A stretch of DNA of 64,000 nt, from the NCBI GenBank assembly GCA_009193035.1, contig SWDT01000053.1, forward strand, positions 62,001 to 126,000. The letters are read 5' to 3'. This DNA comes from Halicephalobus mephisto (taxonomy: Eukaryota > Nematoda > Chromadorea > Rhabditida > Panagrolaimidae). Both the position numbers and the translations under genes were made by a program. Positions 53,501-64,000 of the stretch are shown here, piece after piece; within the stretch, counting starts at the first letter, position 1, and each line of letters opens with the position of its first letter. The notes below the pieces were generated by a model. That model made no database searches and was not told where the DNA came from. It saw only the letters and a list, made by a program, of their open reading frames with translations.

Positions 53501-56500
53501 CACCCCAACCCATGAGCTTTCCTCGAAGATCTACATTGACAAGTTGGAAGAAGAAAAAGAACTCGATCTTGGCAAAAAAGACATTCATCTCATTAACGAA
53601 GGAAACAAATACGAGGATATTACTAGATTTGGTCCTCGAACTAAACCACTGGAATCTGATACAGAATCCGTGGATTCCATCGTCGCAAAGAGGAGAGAAC
53701 CGAGATGCGCGAACGTCTTCGCGGACTGCGACTTGAAGAGGACGGAAGACACGTCTTCTAACGAAGTCTACATCGCGGAACCCCTGTGGGGACAGGCCAG
53801 CTTCCTCCTCAAGGTCACCATCAGGAAGAGAAGACCCAAGACCCCCCCGAAGGCAAACTACGGACTCGAACAACAAGGACAAAGATTCGAACAAGTCACG
53901 TCCATCAAGACCGAACAGAAATTCGAATCCGACGAGGAAATCCCTGTTGTCAAAATTGAAAAGTCTAAAGAGGAGTACCGTGAGAGTCAAGGTGCTGAAT
54001 ACGATCTGGAACTTCAAGGACAGAAACTCGAAGGCTCCACAAAACTCCGGAAAATTCAGAAATTCGATTCTGAATCGGACAAGAGCTCCATCGCTCCAGA
54101 AGAAATGGAACCTCCTCCAGCTAATTACGAAATGGAGAAAGCTGGTCAACTACTTGAAGGACAATCCAGAATCAGAAGAACTAAGAAGTACGATTCAGAA
54201 TCCAGTGCAGGAACAGAAGAAGAAGTTAAACAACTCGGAGGCGTCACGCACGTCACATTGATCAAGAAGGAATCTGCCGGAACCTTCGAAGTCACTATTG
54301 AGTGTCCGAGGGTTGGGGAACCTGTATCTGTGAAGATCAAGGAACAACCAAAACAGAAATTCGAAAACCTTGAATTCATGAAAACAGTTGAAAAAGAAAA
54401 AGGTCGATCTTCAGAAAGAACCGAGAAGGTCTTCGATGACAAGAATCTCGCCAAGGGAACCATGAACATTCTTGCCCAAGGCACCGAGGAAACCACTCTC
54501 ATGATCGCTCTCCAGAAGGAGAAGAAATATAAGGAAGACGAAGACGAGGAGACTTCTGCCAAGAAGAGCTTCAAAACGCAAAGGGTGGAGTCTGCAAAGT
54601 CCCGGGTCCGGGAGGCCACTGAGGAGACCGCAATGGTCATGTACTCGCTCGAATGCGAGGTCCCTAGGAAAGCAGAGATGGAACATGTCCAAAAAGGCCG
54701 AACAATTGCCAAAGCTGAAATGAATAGCGAAGAAGTCAGACTGGAAACCACTTCTGCAAGTGTTTATCTCCAAAATAACGGTACTAAATCCGATAAAGTT
54801 CAAACAGAATGGGCTAAACCAGTTGTAGGTCAGTTTATTTTTTATATTAAAATTATTTTTTGTGTGCACTACACATTTTCCTATTTCCTGGCACCCTATC
54901 AATCCCAGTGTGATTTAAATTTTGTTTTTTCACCGTCCTGCACGCTTTTCGGTTTCATTGCACTTGTGTGCTTCCATCTCGGCCTCCTCCTCCGGCGTGC
55001 TAGGGCTTTTTTCCAAATTTTCCTTTTCGATGGCCTCGGGGTACCCCATTTAGGAAATACTCCGGTCCCCTCCAGCAGCTCCAATAACAGTTCCAGGAAT
55101 GGCGCCGCGTCGAATGTCGGTTTCCAGTGATATCGAAGCGATTTCGACTTCACGAACGTCGATTGAACGAAATACACGGTCAGAATCTGCGATTTCGACT
55201 TCACGAACGTCGATTGAACGAAATACACGGTCAGAATCTGCAATTTCGACTTCACGAATGTCGATCGAACGAAATACACGGTCAGAATCTGCGATTTTGA
55301 CCAGAAGTGACAGTGAAGACAAGGCTACGATGACGATGGAGTACTATGGGGGAAGAAAAGTCACAGAAGAATACGAAGAAGAAAGAATGAGTGAACATTG
55401 GACAGAAGGAATTTCAGAAGAAGAAATTCTGGATCATACTCTTAGAGTTAAAAAACAAGGACCAAAATACTCGACTTCGATTTTGGTCATGGAAGGAGAT
55501 TACGGTCATACTCCTTCTCCAACACTCAAATATCAATCTAATAATTACTCCATCGAAAAAGATGTCAGTCTTGCTTCAGCTACGACAACGACAATTACAA
55601 CGACCGGAAATACTGGTAATAATTTTATCCAAAATTTAATCCCCACCCCTCAAGCCCACGGAGTCGAGGATCAGCGGCATCTTCCCGGTTCTAGCGAGTT
55701 AAGGGTTATACAAGTTCAAATTACAAGAAATCCATCTATGGAGCCTCAGGGAATTTTGATAAATTCAGCGCGGAATCCTTTTTTTGTCGACAGCTCAAAT
55801 CCGTCGCCCGCCGTCGACGCGTCAGATTTGAGCTGCAGTGAAGTTGAAAGTCGAGGCAATAATCAGGAGATGGATTCTGAGGATTCTGGAGATGAGGGAT
55901 TTGTTCCAGTTTGCAACATGATTACTGATGTGATTCTAACAAGGAAACCAAAAGAGAGGGATTCTGGAGAAGCAGAAACAGTGAATTTCGCTGGAGGATC
56001 AAAAATACAAAAATCGGTGAATCTGAATATCGTGGCAAGTTCGAAAGAACAAAGGTCAAGCGAGGTCAACTTAGAAAAGAAGGAATCAACTTTGGGAGTG
56101 GAGAAGACCCAAAGTGATTCCAATGTTTTCTCCGGTGCGCTTTCCACGAGGTCAAGTGAGGTCAACAATGTCAACGTCGAAAGCAAGATAAAAAAAGATT
56201 CAGATTCCCTTCAGAAATATCAAGCAGAAGCAGTTTGGCAATCGGCTTCGATGACTGATGTCAGCAGCAGTGTCTGGGAGACTTCTGAGGAGAATCAGAT
56301 TCTGAATCAGGAATTCGTTGAAGACTACGGTAAAACTCAATTCTGGGTGGAACGACTTATGAGGGAAGGCAATTTTGCTTCAGATGAGGCTGACATTGTC
56401 TGCAACACAGAAGAAGTCGAAGTTGGAAGCGAATTCAGTATTCCTAGTTCTGCTGGAGCCATAGAACTGAAAAATACCGAAGTTTTGAAAGAAAAATCTT

Positions 56501-59500
56501 CAAAAGATTACAAAATTTCAGAATCTAGACAAAATTCAATTTTCGAAAATCTCCAAGAATCAGAATCCACTTCGGCTCTACTCAATGAACCGAACAAGGA
56601 GTCGGAAGTGAGTCCCAGATTCCGAGAACAATCAGTCACCAACATGATCACCGACGTAATCCTCAAGAAGTTCTCCAAGCCTGTGGATACTGTAGAATCT
56701 GAATCCACTTTCCACCAATCTCAGAGGATTACCGGGAGTTTGGATCTGAACGAAGCTGGAGATTTCAGCAGTGACCAAGGATTCTACATCATGAAGAGGA
56801 GTGGAGAAGGAACTCAGGTTACGGTAGATTCAGTAAGAAATATGAAAGAAAAAGAAAATGTAATCGGAGAATTCAAAGTAGTTGCGAAGGAGTTGGAGAA
56901 GGAAATCGAAGATCCGAAAAAATTAAAAATGAAAAAAGAAATTTCAGAAAAATTCAAAGAAAACATTCAAAATCCAATCGATCAAGAGGTTTATCCAATT
57001 TATCCAGAAAATCCGATTTCAGTGTCCCAGCCGGAATATGAAGAATTAGCTATTTTGCATTCTGAAATCTCCTCCTTCCATCCGACGGCCTTCTCTGCAG
57101 ATACCTGTCTTCCAGAACAATCTTCCGTTTCTTCGAAAACTTGCAATACTTTTGAAATTTCCCAAGAAAATATTGCTAAAAATCTCTCTCGATCCCAGTC
57201 AGTGGAAAAATTCGAAAAAATCATCAAAGATCCCAGAAGAGAAAAAAGCGAAGGACGATTTTTGGAGCAATCTGAAGTCACCATGATTACAGACGTGATT
57301 TTGAAGAGGACCGCAAGGCCCGTGAATGCGATAGAGAAAGAAACCACATTGAGTCAGAAAATGAAAGTTGTGGAAGTTTTGAGTGCCATTGCCTCGGGGG
57401 AAAAGGAAACTGGAGGAGATGGATTCTCGGTGAAAAAGAAGGAAGAAGAAGAAACGGCTTCTGGAATCGGAAAAGACAAAATGGAAGAAGTTGTTGAAGG
57501 ATCTTTCAGAGCTCAACTTTCTTTGGAAAAAGAAAAAATAAAAGAAATAGATATTGTAAAAAAAATAGAAAGCGAAATTTTAGAAGAAAAAGTAGTTTCT
57601 GATGAATTCAAACAGGAAAAAATCCATGGAATTCAAATTTCTGGATTAGAATTATCTGGAAAAGAAGAAAAACCTGAATTTGATCGTTCTGAATCTAAAC
57701 CTTCTGAACTTCAAGTGCTTCGTTCAGAAGAAAGAACTTCTGACAACGTCTTTACGAAACAACAGACTGCTTCTGAATCTGTAGATAAAACAATTTCTGA
57801 AGAAAACAGAGAATCATCTGTTGGAAGATTCCTGGAACAAGAAGAGACTTCCATGATCACTGACGTCATTCTGAAGAGAATCCCCAAAGGAACTGAGAAA
57901 GCTGAAGAAGAAACAACTCTTGGTCAATCTAATTTCATCAAGGATAGTTTATCTCTCAAAGCTACTGAGAAAGCAGAAATAATAGAAACTGTTAGAGATG
58001 AAAAAATTGAAGGAAAAATTAGTGATCAACAAACTAAAATTCTAGCTAGTTTAGAAGCTATAGCTGTCTCTGAAACTTCGAAAATCGAGAAAGAAGAAAT
58101 TTCTGAAACAAAATTAAAAATTGCAGAGAAAGCTACTGAAATTGGAATTCAGATTATTCCACCGGAAAAGTCCACTGAACTTGTTTCCGAATTAACCAAA
58201 AAACAAGTTGATTCATCGTCACTTGTCGAGAGTACGGTTTCTGACAAAAGCCGAGAAGAATCGGTTGGGAAATTCATTGAGCAGTCAGAGACAGGAATGA
58301 TCACAGATGTGATTCTGAAGAGAATTCCAAAAGGAGCCGGGGAATCTGAAGGGGAAATCATTCTCGATCAGCAGAGTAAAATTGTTGAAAGTCTTCAGAC
58401 GCTGGCTTCCAAGAGCGAAGACACTCTTCCCGGCGGATTAGTTATCAGAAAGGAGGATGAACAGGAATTCATCTCGAAATCAGCTCCAATTAAAGAATCA
58501 GAGACAGTTGCTGCTTTTTTCAAAGCGGTTGTCCCTGCTGAAAAGCAAATTGAAACTGTTTCCGAAATGAAGAAGAGAGAAACCATTAAAGCGGTTGAAG
58601 GAAGTGTGAGTGAAACCACTGCAGACTCTGCTTCTGGGAAGTTTGGAATAGAATCAGAATCTACAACAAGAGAATTCAAAAGAGAATCGTCGACGGAGAA
58701 AATCGAATCAGTTGTGAAAGACAAAAGAAGAGAAGGATCTGTTGGAAGATTCCTGGAGCAGGAAGAGACTTCTATGATCACTGACGTCATTCTGAAGAGA
58801 ATCCCCAAAGGAGCTGGAGAATCAGAGGGCGAAATCATTCTCGATCAACAGAACAGAATTCTAGCCAGTCTAGAAGCCATAGCTGCTTCTGATCAAAGTT
58901 CTGGACAGAGATTTGCTTTGGAGAAAAAGAATATTCAGGATTTGGAAATTTCGAAAATTGAGAAATCGTCAGAGAAGGAAACTATCCAAGGAGATTTTGC
59001 CGTTTTCGAAAAATCTATTCCAGTCCAAATATTTTCTGAATCAAAGCGATCAATTCTTGAAAAACAACGAAGCGACTCTCTTACAGAATCCACCGATGTC
59101 AGTTCTGCTCTGACATCAGAATCCATGGAATCATCAATTATGTCTTCTGAATCCAAACAAGCTCCTGATTCTGAACTTTTTTGGAAAGTTTCCAATTACC
59201 GAGAAACTGGCAAATTACCCTCTATTCCACAGGAACTCCCGATTACTGTAGAATCTTTAGAGTATTCTATTGGAGTCGATACTGGCTCCAAAGGTACGAA
59301 AACGCGGCAATCTAAGGAGCGAGAACCCAGTCAAGTCGAACTGAGGACCCTCGTGAGGTCGATGACCCCCCTTGACCGGGAAGAACCTGCCGCTGATTCT
59401 CTGGCTTCAGAATCCGTCAAAACTCACGAACCAACTATTTCAGAGAAACTTCGAGATGAATCAGTCACTGTTTCTAGTGGATTCTACAGTATGCCAGTTC

Positions 59501-62500
59501 ACGAATCATCTCAGGAGACTTGCAGCATTTTCCAAAGTTTTGATCTGGAGATGGTGGAAGAAAAAGCGAACATCGAACTTCCGGGATATTTGACTCTGGA
59601 AGAATCTGAGTCTTTGAGAGCTACAAGGGAAGAAAACAGAGAAGTCAGTGAGGTTATACAGTATCCAGGAGAAAAGAGAGAAAAAACAGATTATCTCATG
59701 AGATCCAAGTCCTTCGATCAAGCAGATTTGAATCTCGAAGAGAAAACAACAGGTGGAAGCTTTATGAGAGCTGAATCAGTGGCAGGAAGTACTGTAAGAA
59801 GAAAAGCTCCTAATGAAATGAAAGAAGAAGGCAAATTCCTGGAGCAGGAAGAGACTTCTATGATCACTGACGTCATTCTGAAGAGAATCCCCAAAGGAGC
59901 CGGGGAATCAGAAGGCGAAATCATTCTCGATCAACAAAACAAGATTCTAGCCAGTCTAGAAGCCATAGCTGCTTCCGAAGCTTCTTCTGGACAGGGATTT
60001 TCAATAACTAACAGACTTCAAGGCCCAACAGAATCTATCACTTCTTCTACAGTGCCTGTGGTCTCTTCAGAAACTCTCGACATGAGTCTGAAATCATTAG
60101 AATCTACAAAAGTGGAAGTTACTTCAGCTATTTCTAACCAGCCAGAATCACAATCTATCCAAACAACCAGAGCTCCAAAGCTTCAAGAAGCAGCGAAAGG
60201 AATTTTCTCAATTACAGTCGAAGATAACCAAAGTACCTTTATGAGAGAACCTTCGGTGGAGTACTTAGAAAAAACCCTCAAAAAACCGAGAAGAGAAGAA
60301 TCGGTTGGAAGATTCATTGAGCAATCAGAGACAGGAATGATCACAGATGTGATTCTAAAGAGAATTCCAAAAGGAGCCGAGGAATCTGAAGGGGAAATCA
60401 TTCTCGATCAGCAGAGTAAAATTGTTGAAAGTCTTCAAACACTGGCTTCCAAGAGCGAAGACACTCTTCCCGGCGGATTAGCTATCAGAAAGGAGGATGA
60501 ACAGGAATTCATCTCGAAATCAGCTCCAATTCAAGAATCAGAGACAGTTGCTGCTTCTTTCAAAGCGGTTGTTCCTGCTGAAAAGCAAATTGAAACTGTT
60601 TCCGAAATGAAGAAGAGAGAAACCATTAAAGCGGTTGAAGGAAGTGTGAGTCAAACCACTGCAGACTCTGCTTCTGGGAAGTTTGGAATAGAATCAGAAT
60701 CTACAACAAGAGAATTCAAAAGAGAATCGTCGACGGAGAAAATCGAATCAGTTGTGAAAGACAAAAGAAGAGAAGGATCTGTTGGAAGATTCCTGGAGCA
60801 AGAAGAGACCTCCATGATCACTGACGTCATTCTGAAGAGAATCCCCAAAGGAGCCGGGGAATCAGAGGGTGAAATCATTCTCGATCAACAGAACAAAATT
60901 CTCACTAGTCTAGAAGCCATAGCTGCTTCTGATCAAAGTTCTGGACTAGGCTTCTATCTTAAAAATAAAAAAGAAAACTCTGCAGAAGTTTCTGGAACTC
61001 AAAAAGCAGTGGTTCAAGAAGCTCTCCAAGCTGCTTTGAAAGCAACCAGTATCGAGGAAAAAGAAACTAGTGCTCAGTTCAGTTCAATTCAAAAAGACAT
61101 TGAAGGAGTTAACAAAATTATGAAATCTCCGAGTGAAGATAAAATCCAAGGAGAAAAAATGAAAGCGTCAACCGATGAAAAGAAGGAAATCAATACTTCT
61201 TTCGTGTCTTCTGAAGATCAAGAACAAATCCAGAGAGTCATGAAATCTCCAAGTTTGACTGAAGTTTCAGCCAAAATGAGAGAACCAGAAGAGACCATGA
61301 GGAATCTGATCGAACAACATTCGATTGTCGAAACAGATCTTTCCGCTGCAATCAAGACACAACAAGGTCTCAAAACTTCTCAAGAAAGGTCTCTTAAAGC
61401 TGCCGGTGATGAATTGACTTCCACAGCTCAACAGCTTACGAAATCTGATTCTGCAACGGAAATTCAGAAAACTTTGAAGGAAGTAACAAAAATAGAACAT
61501 GCTCTCAAAACGGCAGCTTCTAAGGAAGAAGAATCAAAGATTGGTTTTACTATGGATAAAGGAATTCCAGAATCTGAAGGAGTTCAAATGACAACCAAAG
61601 ATTCCGAAAAGGAGAAATTAACAGCTGAAATGAAGGCTTCAACAGATGAAAAGAAGGAAATTAATACTTCGTTCATGTCTTCTGAAGATCAAGAACAAAT
61701 CCAGAGAGTCATGAAATCTCCAAGTCTGAGTGAAGTTTCAGCCAAAATGAGGGAATCTCAAGAAACAATGAGGAATCTGATTGAACAGCACTCTATAATC
61801 GAAACAGATCTTTCCGCTGGAATCAGAACTTCTGAATCCCCGAGGGCTTCTCAGGAAAGGTCTTTCAAAGCTCCTACTGAAGAAAAAACAGAAACATCAA
61901 CACAATTACAAAAAGAGTATCCTATTAGTGATCTGGAAAAAGTCTCCCCAGAATCCGTTACATCTTCTATTTCTCTCGAAGCTAAGGCTGCAACACTAGA
62001 ATTCACTGATCAAAATCTAAATTTGAACCGGGAAGGGGTATCTGCCTCGAGTCCGAGCTTGATTATCTCTGATTCTCCCACTGACCGCACTTGTTTGGTT
62101 TCAGAAGTCCCAAAGGATTCAGAAACTCGACTCTCGACGGAACTCCAGTTTCCTCAAGATACTGGAGTCAGTTCGACCACATTGAAAGCAACAACACAAG
62201 AGGATCTTCAGTTGACTACTGTAGAAGCTCTGGAGGAAATGAGAAATCTCATCGAACAGGAATCTTTAATTGAGAGCGACATAGCCATCGCCACAGCGCT
62301 TCCCGAAACTCATCGTCTTACCCGGGGATTCTCCGACGAGACCACTTCTATCTCCACTGAATTCTCCTCTGTCGCCCCTTCTATCGCTTCCACTACTGTA
62401 ACCCAAACTGAACCCATCTATTCTGCTTACGAACAAGATTTAATCTTTTCCTCTGAAAAAGTATCCTCTGATCTTCTTGAACTGACTCAGAAGCCAGTAG

Positions 62501-64000
62501 AAGAATCTTCTTCTTTGACTTTCAAATCTGTAGAAAAAGAACAGGCAGCTCCTAAGACTATTCAAGCACAGAATGAAGAATCAATGACTTCTGATGTCCT
62601 TTTGATGAAAGTTCCAAAGTCATTATCTATTGCAGAATCTGACTCCACGATCCCGGAATCGAGGAAGATAGAAGAAAGTTTGAAGACTCAATCCGCAAAG
62701 GAAGAAGAAGCTGGAAATGGATACAGTTTAGAAAAAGAAGCAGAACGGGATCTGCTGGCTGAAAAAGTCAACAGAGACGGAAACAAAGAAGTTATTGAAG
62801 GGGAAAGCATGAAAGCGTCAACTGATGAGAAAAAGGATATTATCACTTCTTTCTCCCAACAAGAGGATCAAGAAGAGATTAGAAAAACTCTGAAATCAGC
62901 TAATGAAGAAGAGATCCGAGCTAAAATGAGGGAATCTCAAGAAACAATGAGGAATCTGATCGAACAACACTCTATAATCGAAACAGATCTCTCCGCTGGA
63001 ATCAAAACTTCTGAATCCCCGAGGGCTTCTCAGGAAAGAAGCATCCAAGCTCCTACTGAAGAAATTAAAGATATTGTTTCTTCAATAACTTATCCAGAAC
63101 AAAAAGCAGGTGTTCAATCTCTGCAAAAGTCTCCAAGTCAGACTGAAGTCTCAGCTAAGATGAAGGCTTCTGAGGAAGAGAAGAAGGAGATAAGCACTAC
63201 CTTCTTCTCTTCTGAAGAGAGTGAAAAAATCGGACAGGTGATGAAATCTCCGAGTGAAGATAAAATCCAAGGAGGAAAAATGAAAGCGTCAACGGATGAA
63301 AAGAAGGAAATCAATACTTCTTTCGTGTCTTCTGAAGATCAAGAACAAACCCAGAGAGTCATGAAATCTCCAAGTTTGACTGAAGTTTCAGCCAAAATGA
63401 GAGAACCAGAAGAGACCATGAGGAATCTGATCGAACAACATTCGATTATCGAAACAGATCTCTCCGCTGCAATCAAGACACAACAGGGTCTCACAACTTC
63501 TCAAGAAAGGTCTCTTAAAGCTTCTACAGAAGAAGAAAGTAAAGTTGAATCTTCTTTAGTTTCAAAAACACAAGAAAAGGAAATTACTGGTCTTCTGAAA
63601 TCTCCAAGTCAAACTGAGGTCTCAGCTAAGATGAAGGCTTCTGAAGAAAAGAAAGAGATAAGCACTACCTTCTTCTCTTCTGAAGAGAGTGAAAAAATCG
63701 GACAGGTGATGAAATCTCCGAGTGAAGATAAAATCCAAGGAGGAAAAATGAAAGCGTCAACTGATGAAAAGAAGGATGTTATCACTTCCTTCTCTCAACA
63801 AGAAGATCAGGAGGAGATTAGAAAAACTCTGAAATCAGCTAATGAAGAAGAGATCCGAGCTAAAATGAGGGAATCTCAAGAAACAATGAGGAATCTGATC
63901 GAACAGCACTCTATAATCGAAACAGATCTCTCCGCTGGAATCAGAACTTCTGAATCCCCGAGGGCTTCTCAGGAAAGAAGCTTTCAAGCTCCTACTGAAG
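44562..64000 (+). CDS. Giant repetitive intracellular protein, unrecognised family (3' end outside window)
   Basis: Coding exons 44562-46808, 49721-50826, 51044-51137, 51190-51343, 51715-52109, 52329-52811, 53277-54828 and 55097 to the edge all join in phase, giving about 4,980 codons so far. The ATG follows a GTCTTCAG acceptor directly. The product has no signal peptide or membrane segment. It is Ser/Glu/Lys-rich and largely disordered. Exon 1 encodes about 18 copies of a ~30-residue unit (STQDLDINSTESRKEN type). Exon 2 has a cysteine cluster, CVTCQCCRCGC, and a basic FAKMRRGFKSMF segment. Exons 6-7 (52329-53460) look globular and beta-rich (KLKMEKMVGKRLAS, YKIRTVMGKRSVIIEE). The final exon carries two long repeat families. 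Size and composition suggest a cytoskeletal or muscle giant, but no Ig, ankyrin, kinase or spectrin domain is visible, so I assign no name. Confidence 0.8.
45040..46480 (+). repeat. Coding array of ~30-residue Ser/Asp units in giant-gene exon 1
   Basis: Each unit has the form S-T-Q-D-x-D-x-x-S-T-E-S-R-K-E-N, a variable S/P/K-rich linker, then V-P-x-x-S/D-F/V-x-x-K/R-E-L/S. Early units use SSSRSRKENLSPSRLLPLPS and later ones SSSKVPVLSFNIKELSTQD. Neighbouring units are most alike, as expected for unequal crossing over. Confidence 0.9.
46809..49720 (+). other. 2.9-kb AT-rich intron of the giant gene
   Basis: Bounded by TCGAAA|GTGAGT and TTTGCAG|GCTGCG. It contains a simple array of ATTCAATTTTAAA (46830-47260), three ~113-bp units with ACTGTAGAATTTTTAAAATC (about 48330-48640) and four ~80-bp units with CTCACAGCGAAAATTTTTTT (about 49370-49690). 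No exon seen inside. Confidence 0.6.
55137..55290 (+). repeat. 51-bp in-frame tandem repeat, three copies
   Basis: Each unit encodes 17 residues (ISTSRTSIERNTRSESA). The copies differ at only a few bases, and their near identity indicates recent amplification. It lies just inside the start of the giant final exon. Confidence 0.95.
55918..60960 (+). repeat. Repeat family 1 (MITDVILKR) in the giant exon
   Basis: The core GRFLEQEETSMITDVILKR is followed by IPKGAGESEGEIILDQQ. MITDVIL begins at 55918, 56644, 57283, 57853, 58297, 58774, 59860, 60337 and 60814, and a degenerate copy (MTSDVLLMK) starts at 62584. Early copies are diverged (KKFSKPVDTVES, KRTARPVNAIEK) and later ones almost identical, so the array grew mainly at its centre. 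Confidence 0.95.
61110..64000 (+). repeat. Repeat family 2 (MRNLIEQHSIIETDLSA) in the giant exon
   Basis: A unit of about 80 residues contains MKASTDEKKEINTSF, VMKSPSLTEVSAKMRE, ETMRNLIEQHSIIETDLSA and SQERS. MRNLIEQ begins at 61297, 61768, 62239, 62947, 63418 and 63886. Half units (MKASEEEKKEISTTFF) are interspersed. The array continues past the window edge. Confidence 0.95.

Noticed and set aside
55099..55101. ATG at the start of the giant exon as a separate gene start
   Set aside because: Exon 53277-54828 ends in phase with the acceptor at 55096, so a continuous gene is simpler, although an internal promoter cannot be excluded.
58149..60878. Series of similar minus-strand frames starting MISPSDSPAP
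   Set aside because: They are antisense shadows of the repeat family 1 units in the giant plus-strand exon; the copies repeat because the coding repeats do.

Overview
The window looks like nuclear DNA of a rhabditid-type nematode. Protein genes are split by short GT-AG introns whose acceptors read TTTTCAG or TTTTAG. Introns and spacers are very AT-rich. Family members (CDC-48, SEC-6, Mesd/Boca, a Nanos zinc-finger protein, PRP-21/SF3A1, a CDR/FAXC protein, Str/Srd-type chemoreceptors, a ShK-domain mucin) match nematode sets. No bacterial, viral or organellar genes were seen. Exon boundaries below were placed by hand and checked for reading phase.

Layout. 1-3.9 kb: cdc-48 (+), with a degenerate repeat in its upstream region and three snoRNA-like structures, one in each of its three long introns. 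4-8.1 kb: a secreted two-domain cysteine protein and a 55-residue membrane micropeptide, both on the minus strand. 8.3-18.3 kb: an accessory block holding a 1.3 kb long-TIR element, two full chemoreceptor genes plus a one-exon fragment, a pair of inverted MITE copies and a retroelement with a 13-bp target duplication. 18.4-21.7 kb: sec-6 and mesd, head to tail. 23.7-26.1 kb: a Thr-rich mucin ending in a ShK domain. 28.8-31 kb: a nanos (nos-3-like) gene. 32.2-34.6 kb: a secreted poly-cysteine protein with a foldback element in its intron. 35.6-37.3 kb: a FAXC/CDR gene. 40.5-42.9 kb: prp-21/SF3A1. 44.5-64 kb: one giant gene that runs off the right edge.

The giant gene is the most unusual part. 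After eight joined upstream exons, a reading frame opens at 55097 and has no stop to 64000. About 4,980 codons lie in the window. The last exon is built from two interleaved repeat families, some copies nearly identical at DNA level, which implies ongoing expansion. I do not recognise the family.

How the parts relate: most genes are unrelated housekeeping neighbours (segregase ATPase, exocyst, LRP chaperone, splicing, translational repression). The chemoreceptor block shows recent local duplication. Its copies share exons almost perfectly while their introns and third exons differ.
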